Source: Synaphobranchus kaupii
Lineage: Eukaryota; Chordata; Actinopteri; Anguilliformes; Synaphobranchidae
Assembly: GCA_029718625.1 (NCBI GenBank)
Contig: CM056383.1
Location: forward strand, 19,569,930 to 19,633,929
Length of the DNA stretch: 64,000 bases
Reading direction: 5' to 3'
This document shows, one piece after another, positions 44,513 through 52,840 of this stretch (the stretch's first letter is position 1; each line of letters begins with the position of its first letter). The position numbers and the translations under genes are program-made. The notes below the pieces were generated by a model that was not told the origin of the DNA, made no database searches, and saw only the letters and a program-made list of their open reading frames with translations.

Positions 44513-47413
44513 TTAGGCCGGGAAGCCATCCGGCCGACGACCGACCCCCCCCTCCTCCTCCCCCACCGGGCGAGAAAGAAAGTCCGCCACCACCATCTGC
44601 GCTCCCGGCCTATGAATCACTTTGAAATTAAAAGGCTGTAAAGCCAGATACCAACGAGTGATTCGGGCGTTAGTATCCTTCATGCGGTGAAGCCATTGGA
44701 GGGGAGCATGGTCCGAACAGAGGGTGAATGGGCGACCCAGTAGGTAATAACGGAGGGACCCGACCGCCCACCGAATGGCCAGACACTCTTTCTCGACCGT
44801 GCTGTACTTAGCTTCGCGTTGTGAAAGTTTCCTGCTAATGTACAGCACTGGTCGGTCGACCCCCTCCACCTGCTGCGTCAAAACGGCCCCCAGCCCTCTG
44901 TCCGATGCGTCTGTCTGCACATTAAAAGGGAGAGAGAAGTTAGGGGTGAACAGGAGCGGTTTCCCACAAAGAGCTTCCTTCACCCGCTCAAACGCCTGCC
45001 GGCACAATTCCGTCCACTGGACCGGATCTGAGGCACCTTTTCGAGTCAAGTCGGTTAGGGGACTGGTCAGCTCCGAGAAGGCAGGAATAAACCTTCTGTA
45101 GTAGCCAGCCAGCCCCAAAAACCTCCTCACCTCTTTTTTTGTCTTGGGTCGGAGGCAGGTCGCAATCGCTGCGGTTTTGTCCACTAGAGGCCGCACCTGT
45201 CCACTTCCCAAGTGGTACCCCAAATACCGTACCTCCGCTCGGCCAATTGCACACTTCTTTGGGTTAGCCGTGAGCCCCGCCTGTCTCAGGGACTCTAACA
45301 CCGCCCCCACATGCCGCACATGCTGAGCCCAGCTGTTGCTGTGGATGATAATGTCATCCAGATAGGCTGCAGCGAAAGCAGCATGCGGACGCAGCACCCT
45401 GTCCATGAGACGTTGAAATGTGGCAGGGACCCCGAATAACCCAAACGGAAGTGTCCGAAATTGGTACAACCCGTCCGGAGCGGAGAAAGCCGTTTTTTCC
45501 TTGGACTCTGGAGACAAGGAAATCTGCCAGTAGCCCTTGGTTAAATCCAGTGTCGAAAAAAAACGAGCTGTGCCCAGCCGATCCAAGAGTTCGTCGACCC
45601 GAGGCATTGGATAGGCATCAAAACGTGACACTTCGTTCACCTTCCGATAGTCTACACAGAACCGAATAGATCCATCCGGCTTACCCACTAGCACGATGGG
45701 ACTATTCCAGGCACTGTTAGACTCCTCTATTACCCCCAATTCCAGCATTGCCTTTATTTCTGCCTGAACCAATTTCTTTTTATGTTCCGGTAGTCTATAG
45801 GGCCGTGAACGCGCCGTCACGCCCGGGGTTGTCTCAATGTGGTGGTTTATGAGGTTAGTGCGACCTGGTAGAGGGGAAAACACATCCGCAAACCGCTTTT
45901 GCAACAAGGCAAGATCCGCTCTCTGATTCGGTAAGAGATGGCTATCCAAAAGGGGTGAGGTTTGATCGGTAGAATTTGGTACCTCAGGCCCCAGCTCATC
46001 TCTCTCCTGATCTACCGTGACCAGAGAGACCGGTACCACCTCTTTCCATGCTTTTAGAAGATTGAGGTGATAAATCTGTTTCGCCCCCTCTCTATCAGAT
46101 CGCACTACCTCATAATCGACTTCCCCCACTCGTCGTGTAACCACGAAGGGTCCTTGCCACTTGGCGAGTAATTTTGTGCTGGACGTCGGGAGTAATACCA
46201 GGACTTTATCTCCCGGTGAAAATTGACGTAGCTTAGTTCCTCTATCGTAGTGCTTCTGCTGACGTTCCTGAGCCTCGAGCAAATTCTCCCGTGACAATCT
46301 ACCCAGTGTATGGAGTTTTGCTCGCAGGTCCATGACGTACTGAATTTCGTTTTTACTGGGACTTGGACCCTCCTCCCAGCTTTCCTTAACTAGATCCAAG
46401 ACACCCTGTGGTCGCCTACCGAACAGCAATTCAAAAGGAGAAAATCCCGTGGAGGCCTGGGGAACCTCTCGCACTGCAAACAAGAGAGGAACTAACCACT
46501 TATCCCAATTTCGGCTATCATCGTGTACGAACTTCCGAATCATAGACTTCAAAGTCCTATTAAAACGCTCCACGAGCCCATCTGTTTGCGGATGGTATAC
46601 GCTGGTTTTAATAGACTGAACCCCCAATAATTCATATAATTCGCGTAATGTGCGTGACATAAACGAAGTGCCTTGATCCGTCAGAATCTCTTTCGGGATT
46701 CCGACGCGGGAGATTATCTGAAACAAAGCCTGCGCAACACTCTTAGCCGAGATATTGCGTAACGGCACTGCTTCGGGATACCTAGTTGCATAATCCACCA
46801 GAACTAACACAAATCGGTATCCCTGCGTGCTTCTGTCAAATGGCCCAATGAGATCCATGCCCACTCTATCAAAAGGGATCTCAATTAACGGTAGAGGGCG
46901 CAACGGCGCTTTTGGGATGGCCGGGGAATTCACTAGCTGACAGTTTGGGCAGGACGCACACCACCGACGTACGTCCGCCCAAATGCCCAGCCAATAGAAC
47001 CGGGCCATTATCCGGTTTAGTGTTTTCTCATACCCTAAATGACCAGCCATGGGGTTGTAATGAGCCGCCTGGAAAATCATTTCCCGGCGGCTTTTAGGTA
47101 CCAACAACTGGGTCATCTCCTCACCTGTCTGAGTGTCACGACTCACTCTGTACAATCTGTCCTTAATGATTACAAAATATGGGTGAGAGCGTGCAGCGTC
47201 AGGGCGCACCAGCTGACCATCCACATATACGACCTGATCAAAGGCAAAGCGTAGGGTGTCGTCGCGAGACTGCGCGAGTGGGAAATCCTCCACGGGGTGG
47301 AACACCGGCACCTGGGGAGTCTCCACCGGAGGCTCTCCCGGAGCCGTCCCCCCCCCCGGCAGTGTCGGGCGACCCCGCGTCACCACTGTCAACTGCACAC
47401 ACGTCACACTTCC
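44513..47413 (-). CDS. pol: Pol: integrase, reverse transcriptase, RNase H (integrase first)
   Basis: Open from just after a TAG at 47416-47414 down to the stop at 44513. The 964 codons counted from the GTG at 47407 are probably expressed as part of a Gag-Pol polyprotein, not from their own start. Integrase comes first: zinc-binding H116, H123, C153, C156; catalytic D185 (GMDLIG), D244 (LTDQG) and E280, an exact D,D35E spacing; and a GPF module at 419-421 with no chromodomain after it. Reverse transcriptase follows, with CVDYRKVNE at 584-592, D621 in TLDLTKGYWQI and the YLDD box at 682-685. RNase H is last, with D833, the EKE at 872-874 and D899 in CSDHAPLQW. Length and motifs look complete. 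The order IN-RT-RH is reversed relative to canonical Ty3/gypsy. Confidence 0.93.
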   Translation of the reverse strand, partial: GSVTCVQLTVVTRGRPTLPGGGTAPGEPPVETPQVPVFHPVEDFPLAQSRDDTLRFAFDQVVYVDGQLVRPDAARSHPYFVIIKDRLYRVSRDTQTGEEMTQLLVPKSRREMIFQAAHYNPMAGHLGYEKTLNRIMARFYWLGIWADVRRWCASCPNCQLVNSPAIPKAPLRPLPLIEIPFDRVGMDLIGPFDRSTQGYRFVLVLVDYATRYPEAVPLRNISAKSVAQALFQIISRVGIPKEILTDQGTSFMSRTLRELYELLGVQSIKTSVYHPQTDGLVERFNRTLKSMIRKFVHDDSRNWDKWLVPLLFAVREVPQASTGFSPFELLFGRRPQGVLDLVKESWEEGPSPSKNEIQYVMDLRAKLHTLGRLSRENLLEAQERQQKHYDRGTKLRQFSPGDKVLVLLPTSSTKLLAKWQGPFVVTRRVGEVDYEVVRSDREGAKQIYHLNLLKAWKEVVPVSLVTVDQERDELGPEVPNSTDQTSPLLDSHLLPNQRADLALLQKRFADVFSPLPGRTNLINHHIETTPGVTARSRPYRLPEHKKKLVQAEIKAMLELGVIEESNSAWNSPIVLVGKPDGSIRFCVDYRKVNEVSRFDAYPMPRVDELLDRLGTARFFSTLDLTKGYWQISLSPESKEKTAFSAPDGLYQFRTLPFGLFGVPATFQRLMDRVLRPHAAFAAAYLDDIIIHSNSWAQHVRHVGAVLESLRQAGLTANPKKCAIGRAEVRYLGYHLGSGQVRPLVDKTAAIATCLRPKTKKEVRRFLGLAGYYRRFIPAFSELTSPLTDLTRKGASDPVQWTELCRQAFERVKEALCGKPLLFTPNFSLPFNVQTDASDRGLGAVLTQQVEGVDRPVLYISRKLSQREAKYSTVEKECLAIRWAVGSLRYYLLGRPFTLCSDHAPLQWLHRMKDTNARITRWYLALQPFNFKVIHRPGAQMVVADFLSRPVGEEEGGVGRRPDGFPA

Positions 47414-48752
47414 CTAGCGGTCGTGATCGCACCCCCATCAGCTTCTCAGCTACCTGTTTAAACCCCGCCCAATCTGTGCCCAGAATCAGAGGGTGCGAGA
47501 GGCGGGAGCTAACCGCAGCCTCTAGAAAATGCTTTTTCTCTTTGACACGAATTTCCACTGGCACTATAGGGTACTCGTGAACATCCCCATGCACACACCT
47601 AATAGATACCCAACGTGCCGCCACCAACGCCTCTGGCCGAACCAGGCTCTGTTGTATCATGGACTGCATCGCCCCTGAGTCCAACAGGGCCCGGTGTTCA
47701 CTCCCTTGCACCCTTACCGGAATGCAGTACGCCCCGTCTAGATCGGGAGCGGAGGTGGGCGGGCCGACGACACGGACCACCTGCCCCACCTCCATGAGCG
47801 GACAATCGCGGCGCAGGTGGCCCGGCTGTCCGCACCGCCAACACCCCGGTCCAGGCGTCTGAGGAGCCCCCTGTGGGCCGGACTGCACCGCCACTGAGCC
47901 TGAGTGGGGAGAAGGAGGAGAAAAAACAAAGGGATTAACACGAGGGAAGGAGGGGTTTTGGGGACGGGAAACGGGAAGGGGAAGAGCACGGGTGGTAAAC
48001 TTTTTCCGGGGCGCTGGCTCCGGCTTCTGCTGCTGGGTGAAGGGGTGTTGTGCCAGGTGGTCCTCCGCCAGGGTGACGGCGACGTCCAGGTTGGTGGGCC
48101 GGTGGCACTGGACCCAGCTGGCCGTATCCGCCGGCAACCCTGCGGTGAAGCGCTCGAGGACCACCTGCTCCACGACTCCAGCTGCAGATCGTATATCCGG
48201 CTGTAGCCAGCGCCTCGCCATGTCCGCCAGCCGCTGGGCGTACGCGAATGGCCGGTCCTCTCCCGTCAGGGTGGTCTCCCGGAAGCGACGTCGGTGGTCC
48301 TCCGGGCTGAATCCCATTCGGTCGAGGACCGCCTTCTTGAGATTTCTGAAGTCCGCCCTAGCGGCTGCCGGCAGGCTATGCGCCGCCTGTTGCGCCTCCC
48401 CTGATAAGAGGGGCAGGAGACGTACCGACCACTCTTCCAGTGGCCACCGGCACGTCTCCGCTGCCACCTCAAACGCCTCGAGGAAGGCTTGAGCGTCATC
48501 GTCCGCTGTCATCTTCGACAGGTGGAATTTCGGGGACGAGACGCTCTGCCTTCCCCTGGAACCCCCAGCAGCAGCCAGCTGTAACAGCGCCTGTGTCTGG
48601 AGGCTAGACTGCTCCCGCAGGGCTTGCATCTGCTCGGCGTGAGCAGCCGACTGTTGCACCTGCATAGCAGCTAGCCCCTCCAGCAATTTTCCCAGCGCTG
48701 TTACGGAGATTGGCTGCTCCGGCTGCTCCTGCTCATCTTGGCTGTAATCCAT
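47238..48752 (-). CDS. gag: Gag with SCAN-like capsid, zinc knuckle and aspartic protease
   Basis: 504 codons from an ATG 63 bases after the 5' LTR. The N-terminus is Gln-rich, probably coiled coil (about 20-60). The capsid-like region has RRRFRETTL at 154-162, then ARRWLQPDI and VVLERFTAGLP to about 206, matching the pattern of the vertebrate SCAN domain. A CCHC knuckle (C304, C307, H312, C317) binds nucleic acid. The protease shows D358-S-G-A and LILGTDW (422-428); retroviral-type proteases act as dimers. Residues from about 468 (DGSGRASGG...) are low-complexity and probably out of the biological frame, because the Pol frame overlaps here offset by +1. The shared point is a 10-base G run (47357-47348). 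Confidence 0.92.
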   Translation of the reverse strand: MDYSQDEQEQPEQPISVTALGKLLEGLAAMQVQQSAAHAEQMQALREQSSLQTQALLQLAAAGGSRGRQSVSSPKFHLSKMTADDDAQAFLEAFEVAAETCRWPLEEWSVRLLPLLSGEAQQAAHSLPAAARADFRNLKKAVLDRMGFSPEDHRRRFRETTLTGEDRPFAYAQRLADMARRWLQPDIRSAAGVVEQVVLERFTAGLPADTASWVQCHRPTNLDVAVTLAEDHLAQHPFTQQQKPEPAPRKKFTTRALPLPVSRPQNPSFPRVNPFVFSPPSPHSGSVAVQSGPQGAPQTPGPGCWRCGQPGHLRRDCPLMEVGQVVRVVGPPTSAPDLDGAYCIPVRVQGSEHRALLDSGAMQSMIQQSLVRPEALVAARWVSIRCVHGDVHEYPIVPVEIRVKEKKHFLEAAVSSRLSHPLILGTDWAGFKQVAEKLMGVRSRPLGKCDVCAVDSGDAGSPDTAGGGDGSGRASGGDSPGAGVPPRGGFPTRAVSRRHPTLCL

Positions 48753-48796
48753 GGTTTTTCCCTTCTTTTCCTGTCTTCTGCACTATTTCGCTTTGT

Positions 48797-48814
48797 TCCC
48801 CGTACGGGCCACCA
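48797..48814 (-). other. Primer binding site, tRNA-Ile(AAU) type
   Basis: On the plus strand tccccgtacgggccacca is identical to the 3' 18 bases, with CCA, of vertebrate cytosolic tRNA-Ile(AAU) as I know it. The minus strand therefore gives an 18-base complement, one base from the 5' LTR. This primes minus-strand DNA synthesis. Confidence 0.8.
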
Positions 48815-48815
48815 C

Positions 48816-49149
48816 TGTGGCGAAGTGAGCACCACCGCTCGTGTGCAGAGACAGTAATCAGACAGGTTTGGCTGAGAGAACACGGTTTTTATTCGCTCTC
48901 TCACGTATGGTACATTAACACACTCAAACATGTGTTCTTCCGCTCTTCTCCCCGCAGATGTTCTGGCCGGCTTTTATGCACTCAGGCTCACTGTCGAACA
49001 ATCAAAGCAATTGGTTAATTGATACAAACAATAATACAATCAATCGTTACCAATTGCATGATTCCCGAGAGCTGTGTCGGCTCCACAAACCGCACGCGTT
49101 CACTCTCTCTCTTGCCGGCAGCGCCTAAAACCACGCCCCCCCTACCACA
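48816..49149 (-). repeat. 5' LTR (334 bp), with promoter
   Basis: Bounded by TG...CA. A TATA-like cataaaag lies at 48978-48971 on the minus strand, with AATAAA at 48893-48888 downstream. The extra base relative to the other LTR is one C in the terminal C run. Confidence 0.95.
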
Positions 49150-49154
49150 ATGAC
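49150..49154. repeat. Target site duplication, right (ATGAC)
   Basis: Exact match to 44158-44162. Confidence 0.9.
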
Positions 49155-49625
49155 TTACAGCCATTTAGCCAACCATGGGTTCCATACTATTCCCATGTAA
49201 TTTACAGTTTAATCTAGTCCCACCCCCCAATTCCCATAGAGATCCATTCAAATGCAGAGAGGTTATAGTATCGCTTGTAAGAGTACCTGAAAATAAGATA
49301 CCAAGAGTATTTTGATATCCTTTTATACCCAGTCATGATAGCATCACCTGTTTACCTGTGGAATGTTCCAAACAGGTGTTTTTTTTTAACTTCCCAGTCT
49401 TTTTTTTCCCCCTGTCCCAACTTTTTTTGAACGTGTTGCAGGCATCAAATTCGGAATTAGCATATATTTACAAAAATCAATAAAGTTGATCAGGTAAAAC
49501 ATTAAATCTCTTTTCTTTGTAGTGTTTTCAATTAAATATATGTAAAAGAGAATGTACAAATCACTGCTTTCTGCTTTTATGTGCATTTTACATACTGTCC
49601 CAACGTTTTTGGAATTGGGGTTTGC
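49155..49625. mobile_element. Right part and inverted repeat of the interrupted DNA transposon
   Basis: 49455-49625 is the inverted copy of 43871-44045 and ends ggaattggggtttgc. The interior segment 49155-49454 includes an acctgtttacctgtggaatg stretch typical of this fish repeat. No open frame of note. Confidence 0.75.
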
Positions 49626-52600
49626 AGAAAGAGGTGTTGCGTTTGTTGTTCATAGTGGATCACTCTACATTCTGCAATGAGTATGGTTGGTCAAGCAACA
49701 AAACATAAGTTATAGTGTCAGCCAAGGAAGCTTTTCCAAAGGCTATTACATTACAAATGTGCTCTGGATCACTGCGAGTGTAATTATATGGTAAGCATGT
49801 TAACGTGTCCTCCATAGTTCTCTCTGAAGCTAAAAGCATGGAGCATGTACACCCTTTACTTATGTATGCTTTCATCTTTTTCTATCTGATTCCTCAGTGC
49901 TTTGAAATGTTCACCAGAGATCCTAGCACCCAGGACATTCAAAGACAAGTTTCATGAATGAAATGCCTGAATTATTCTCCCTGTCGAGAAGTATGGCATA
50001 AATACAGTTGCATTAAGATTTAACGCAGCAGGCAACGCAACTCCTTCATCTTTTAAAACGTATTGTCTTAGTATTTAAGACAAACCCAGCACAGTTCACA
50101 ATCTAACACATACCAGACATAACATAACATTATCAAAAACATAGGTTGCAATCTCCCAGTTCTTACTGGCCCTCGAAAAGCTGTATGTATGTGAGTCAGA
50201 GTAAATGGATGATGTTTCCAGTAAATGTGTTTCCAGGTCCCCCTTACACAGGAATTCCCTGGAATGTGGGATGGGGTTATCAGAGGATATGAACACAGAT
50301 TGAAGGCCATGCTCACTGGAACAGCCTATGCTCTGAACAGGACTGTTTCATATTGGTTGGCCAATAGATGTATTAACGTGTAGAAATAACTGTGTAAAGC
50401 CATGATGGCAATTTTACCCCGTTTACTGGTAAATGACCCAGAAGGATTTAAAGTGGGACTGTGGTAGATACACTTTTAGAGTGAATATAGCTCTGTGTGT
50501 TTAGGCAAGACTGAGCAGCGGTGATGGTGTGATCATATAGCTTATGTAGTCCTGGAGTATCCAGTTGAATCTTTGTGTGGAACGTTATGTTTTTACCACA
50601 GGGTAACTATGTAACTACGCAACTATGTGATCTCAGAGGAGTTGATCCTGAAGTTGTAATACATCTCTCATCTCTCACTGACTTGATTGTAGCTTTACTT
50701 ATATCCAGCTTTAGTGGTGGCTTTCTCTAGCTGTGTTACATTCACCTTCTCTAAGTCACTTTGGCTAAAAGTGTCAGCTAAAATGTATGTAAATTGATGA
50801 CATTCATATGCAGCAAACTCTTCTGTGTAAAATCAATCATGATAGAGTACTTTTCCTTACTATTGTGGCGCATTGTTGTCCGTATTATTCCCATTCTGTT
50901 AGAGTTAATTTACCACTTAGGATGTTGTTATGTGCAGTAGACACCAAAACAAACTTCAAGTTGCAATTGCAGCTCAAATTTAGCCCGAGGCCCTGCCTTC
51001 ATGTCTTAGATATAGGAACCAAGGAACTCGCTATGTAAACACATCTGCAATTAAATTCACAGAACCATCTGCTTTTATTTAAGATATTAACCTGCTACAC
51101 AGATTAATTGAAGTGATGTTTTAACATGAGAACACTACTATGATTTTTTTTTTTTTGAGAATACCTTTTTTTTTTACATTGTGGTCAACTGTCTACCAGG
51201 TGCAAAGCAGTAAGAGGTAAGACCCTTGTCATAATTTAAGGTTTTGAATCGATCATCAAGTAGGCCCTGAAGGCAGTCACATCCTGTACAACACTACACC
51301 ACAGCAAGAGTGCTAATAATAATTTTGACTAACCATGAAAATTATAATTTTTTTTTTCTTTAATTGTTTTGTACAGTGTATTGTGATCTCCAGGTAAAAT
51401 GCACTTTAAGTTCCAATAAATTTAAACTTAAAAGACTGCCGCACAGCAAGAGTCCTGACCATACGATCACAACCCTGCATACCACAGCAAGAGTTCCGTC
51501 TAAAGACCCATTTCCACAGGAAATGAAAACTATGACTATAATGATAACTTGATAACTGAATTATTTGCTTCCCACCAGAAAATGTTTTACCATTATACTC
51601 ACCTGTTAATCAGCACATAAGCTTCCCATGGGCACAGAAGGTGCACAACAGTGATTGGTTATGCATGCATTATTGTCAGAGAGTGATCTAACTAATGGAG
51701 TCATTAAAGTTCCAGTTTATCTTTTATGGTTATCGTTCATTTATGCCTCATTTGAATGGGAAACTATTTTTTATAATTTTATAATAACTGTTATAGCTGT
51801 AGTTGTTTTCCCATTGATAACGAGCCTTAACCCCTCAGAACCACGAGTAGCACCGCAGTAGTGGGGGAACAGGCAATTACATGGATCACCCTAATTACGC
51901 TGTGGATAGAGTAATGCACAATAAGAACGGTAACTGTGTTAAGACCACATAATTCTAATTAATAGCTTTATATACTGAGAGAAAGTTTGAGGCATCCATC
52001 TGTTGGTTTAAGGAGAAATGTAAAATGGGGAAGGCTGGGTATTTAGTGTATCCAAATGTGCATGACAGGCCCTTAAAACAGCTGTGTTCATTTGAATCAT
52101 TACTATATTGCTTAAAGATTTAACAAAATGAACACGAGGAGTAATCATGAACATGTTTTAGAGAATTTAAGACCTTAATAGTGTAGATTCTCAACACAAG
52201 AGACAATTCTGGTCTTTGGCCTAAAGACTTGTCCAAATGCTGACAAGCGAGGTTGTTTGGGGTGATTAACGGGGTCAGGACTGGAGACTTCACCTTTGGC
52301 CTCTGTAAGTGTTTTTCAGTGCATAATCCAGAGAAATGAGTCAGACTCAAGCCCATGGGGGAAGCAGCACAGCAGTGGGAACTTTCTCTTGATTTTGATT
52401 TCCCTTTGCAGTTAGATTGATTGTCAATTCATTATTGACCATGAGTCTCTCATTTACAGTATATTTCAGTCACTTAAGTTCAGTCAGTCATCCCATGGCT
52501 GATATCTGGAGAGGTTAGAATTATTGGATGCTATTTGGAGAAAGTATAGCTTTGAGAAATCAAGCTTTTTGAATTTTCAAGTCCCATATCTTGTCATTAT

Positions 52601-52678
52601 TTTCTCTTGAATCGATGCTAGTTTTTACTTAAATTGAATCTTTTGTGTTGCAAAAAAGACAACAATAGGTTAATTCCC
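49626..52678. other. Non-coding stretch, mostly unrecognised
   Basis: Contains a SINE/LINE tail fragment near 50751 and T-rich runs near 51146 and 51350. Frames are short. No exon supported. Confidence 0.4.
50751..50793 (+). repeat. Fragment of fish SINE/LINE 3' tail
   Basis: ctaagtcactttggctaaaa followed by gtgtcagctaaaatg resembles the tail of the SINE at 18372-18583, without its head. Confidence 0.5.
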
Positions 52679-52840
52679 ATCAGGGTTGGAGTCAATTCCA
52701 TTTTAACTTGGTCAATTCAGGAAATGAACTGAAACACAATTAACAAACTGAAAAATGCCCACAATGTTCTATGGAGGCTTTTCAATTCATTGATTGAATT
52801 TCCATTTCTGAATTGAAATGGCGTTGACCCCAATCCTGAT
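52679..52840. mobile_element. MITE with 25-bp inverted ends
   Basis: The left end atcagggttggagtcaattc and the right end gcgttgaccccaatcctgat are inverted copies over about 25 bp with a few mismatches. Interior cattgattgaat-type sequence is partly self-complementary. The 162-bp element is non-coding. Confidence 0.6.

Larger units (their letters stand above)
44163..49149 (-). mobile_element. Gmr1-like Ty3/gypsy LTR retrotransposon, nearly complete
   Basis: A 4,987-bp element with two near-identical LTRs, tRNA-Ile primer site, polypurine tract, Gag with SCAN-like capsid and zinc knuckle, protease, and a Pol ordered integrase, reverse transcriptase, RNase H. Sequence motifs are Ty3/gypsy-like, but the integrase-first order is that of Ty1/copia. 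This combination defines the Gmr1 group described from cod and other deuterostomes. No in-frame stop breaks either long frame; the only visible defect is a frame offset at a homopolymer between protease and integrase. There is no envelope frame. It inserted into an older DNA transposon. Confidence 0.93.

Noticed and set aside
47992..48492. 166-codon plus-strand frame antisense to gag
   Set aside because: Shadow of the GC-rich gag frame; no domain and Arg/Ser-biased composition typical of antisense reading.
44163..49149. Endogenous retrovirus with envelope
   Set aside because: No envelope frame between RNase H and the 3' LTR; only about 20 bases separate the pol stop from the LTR.
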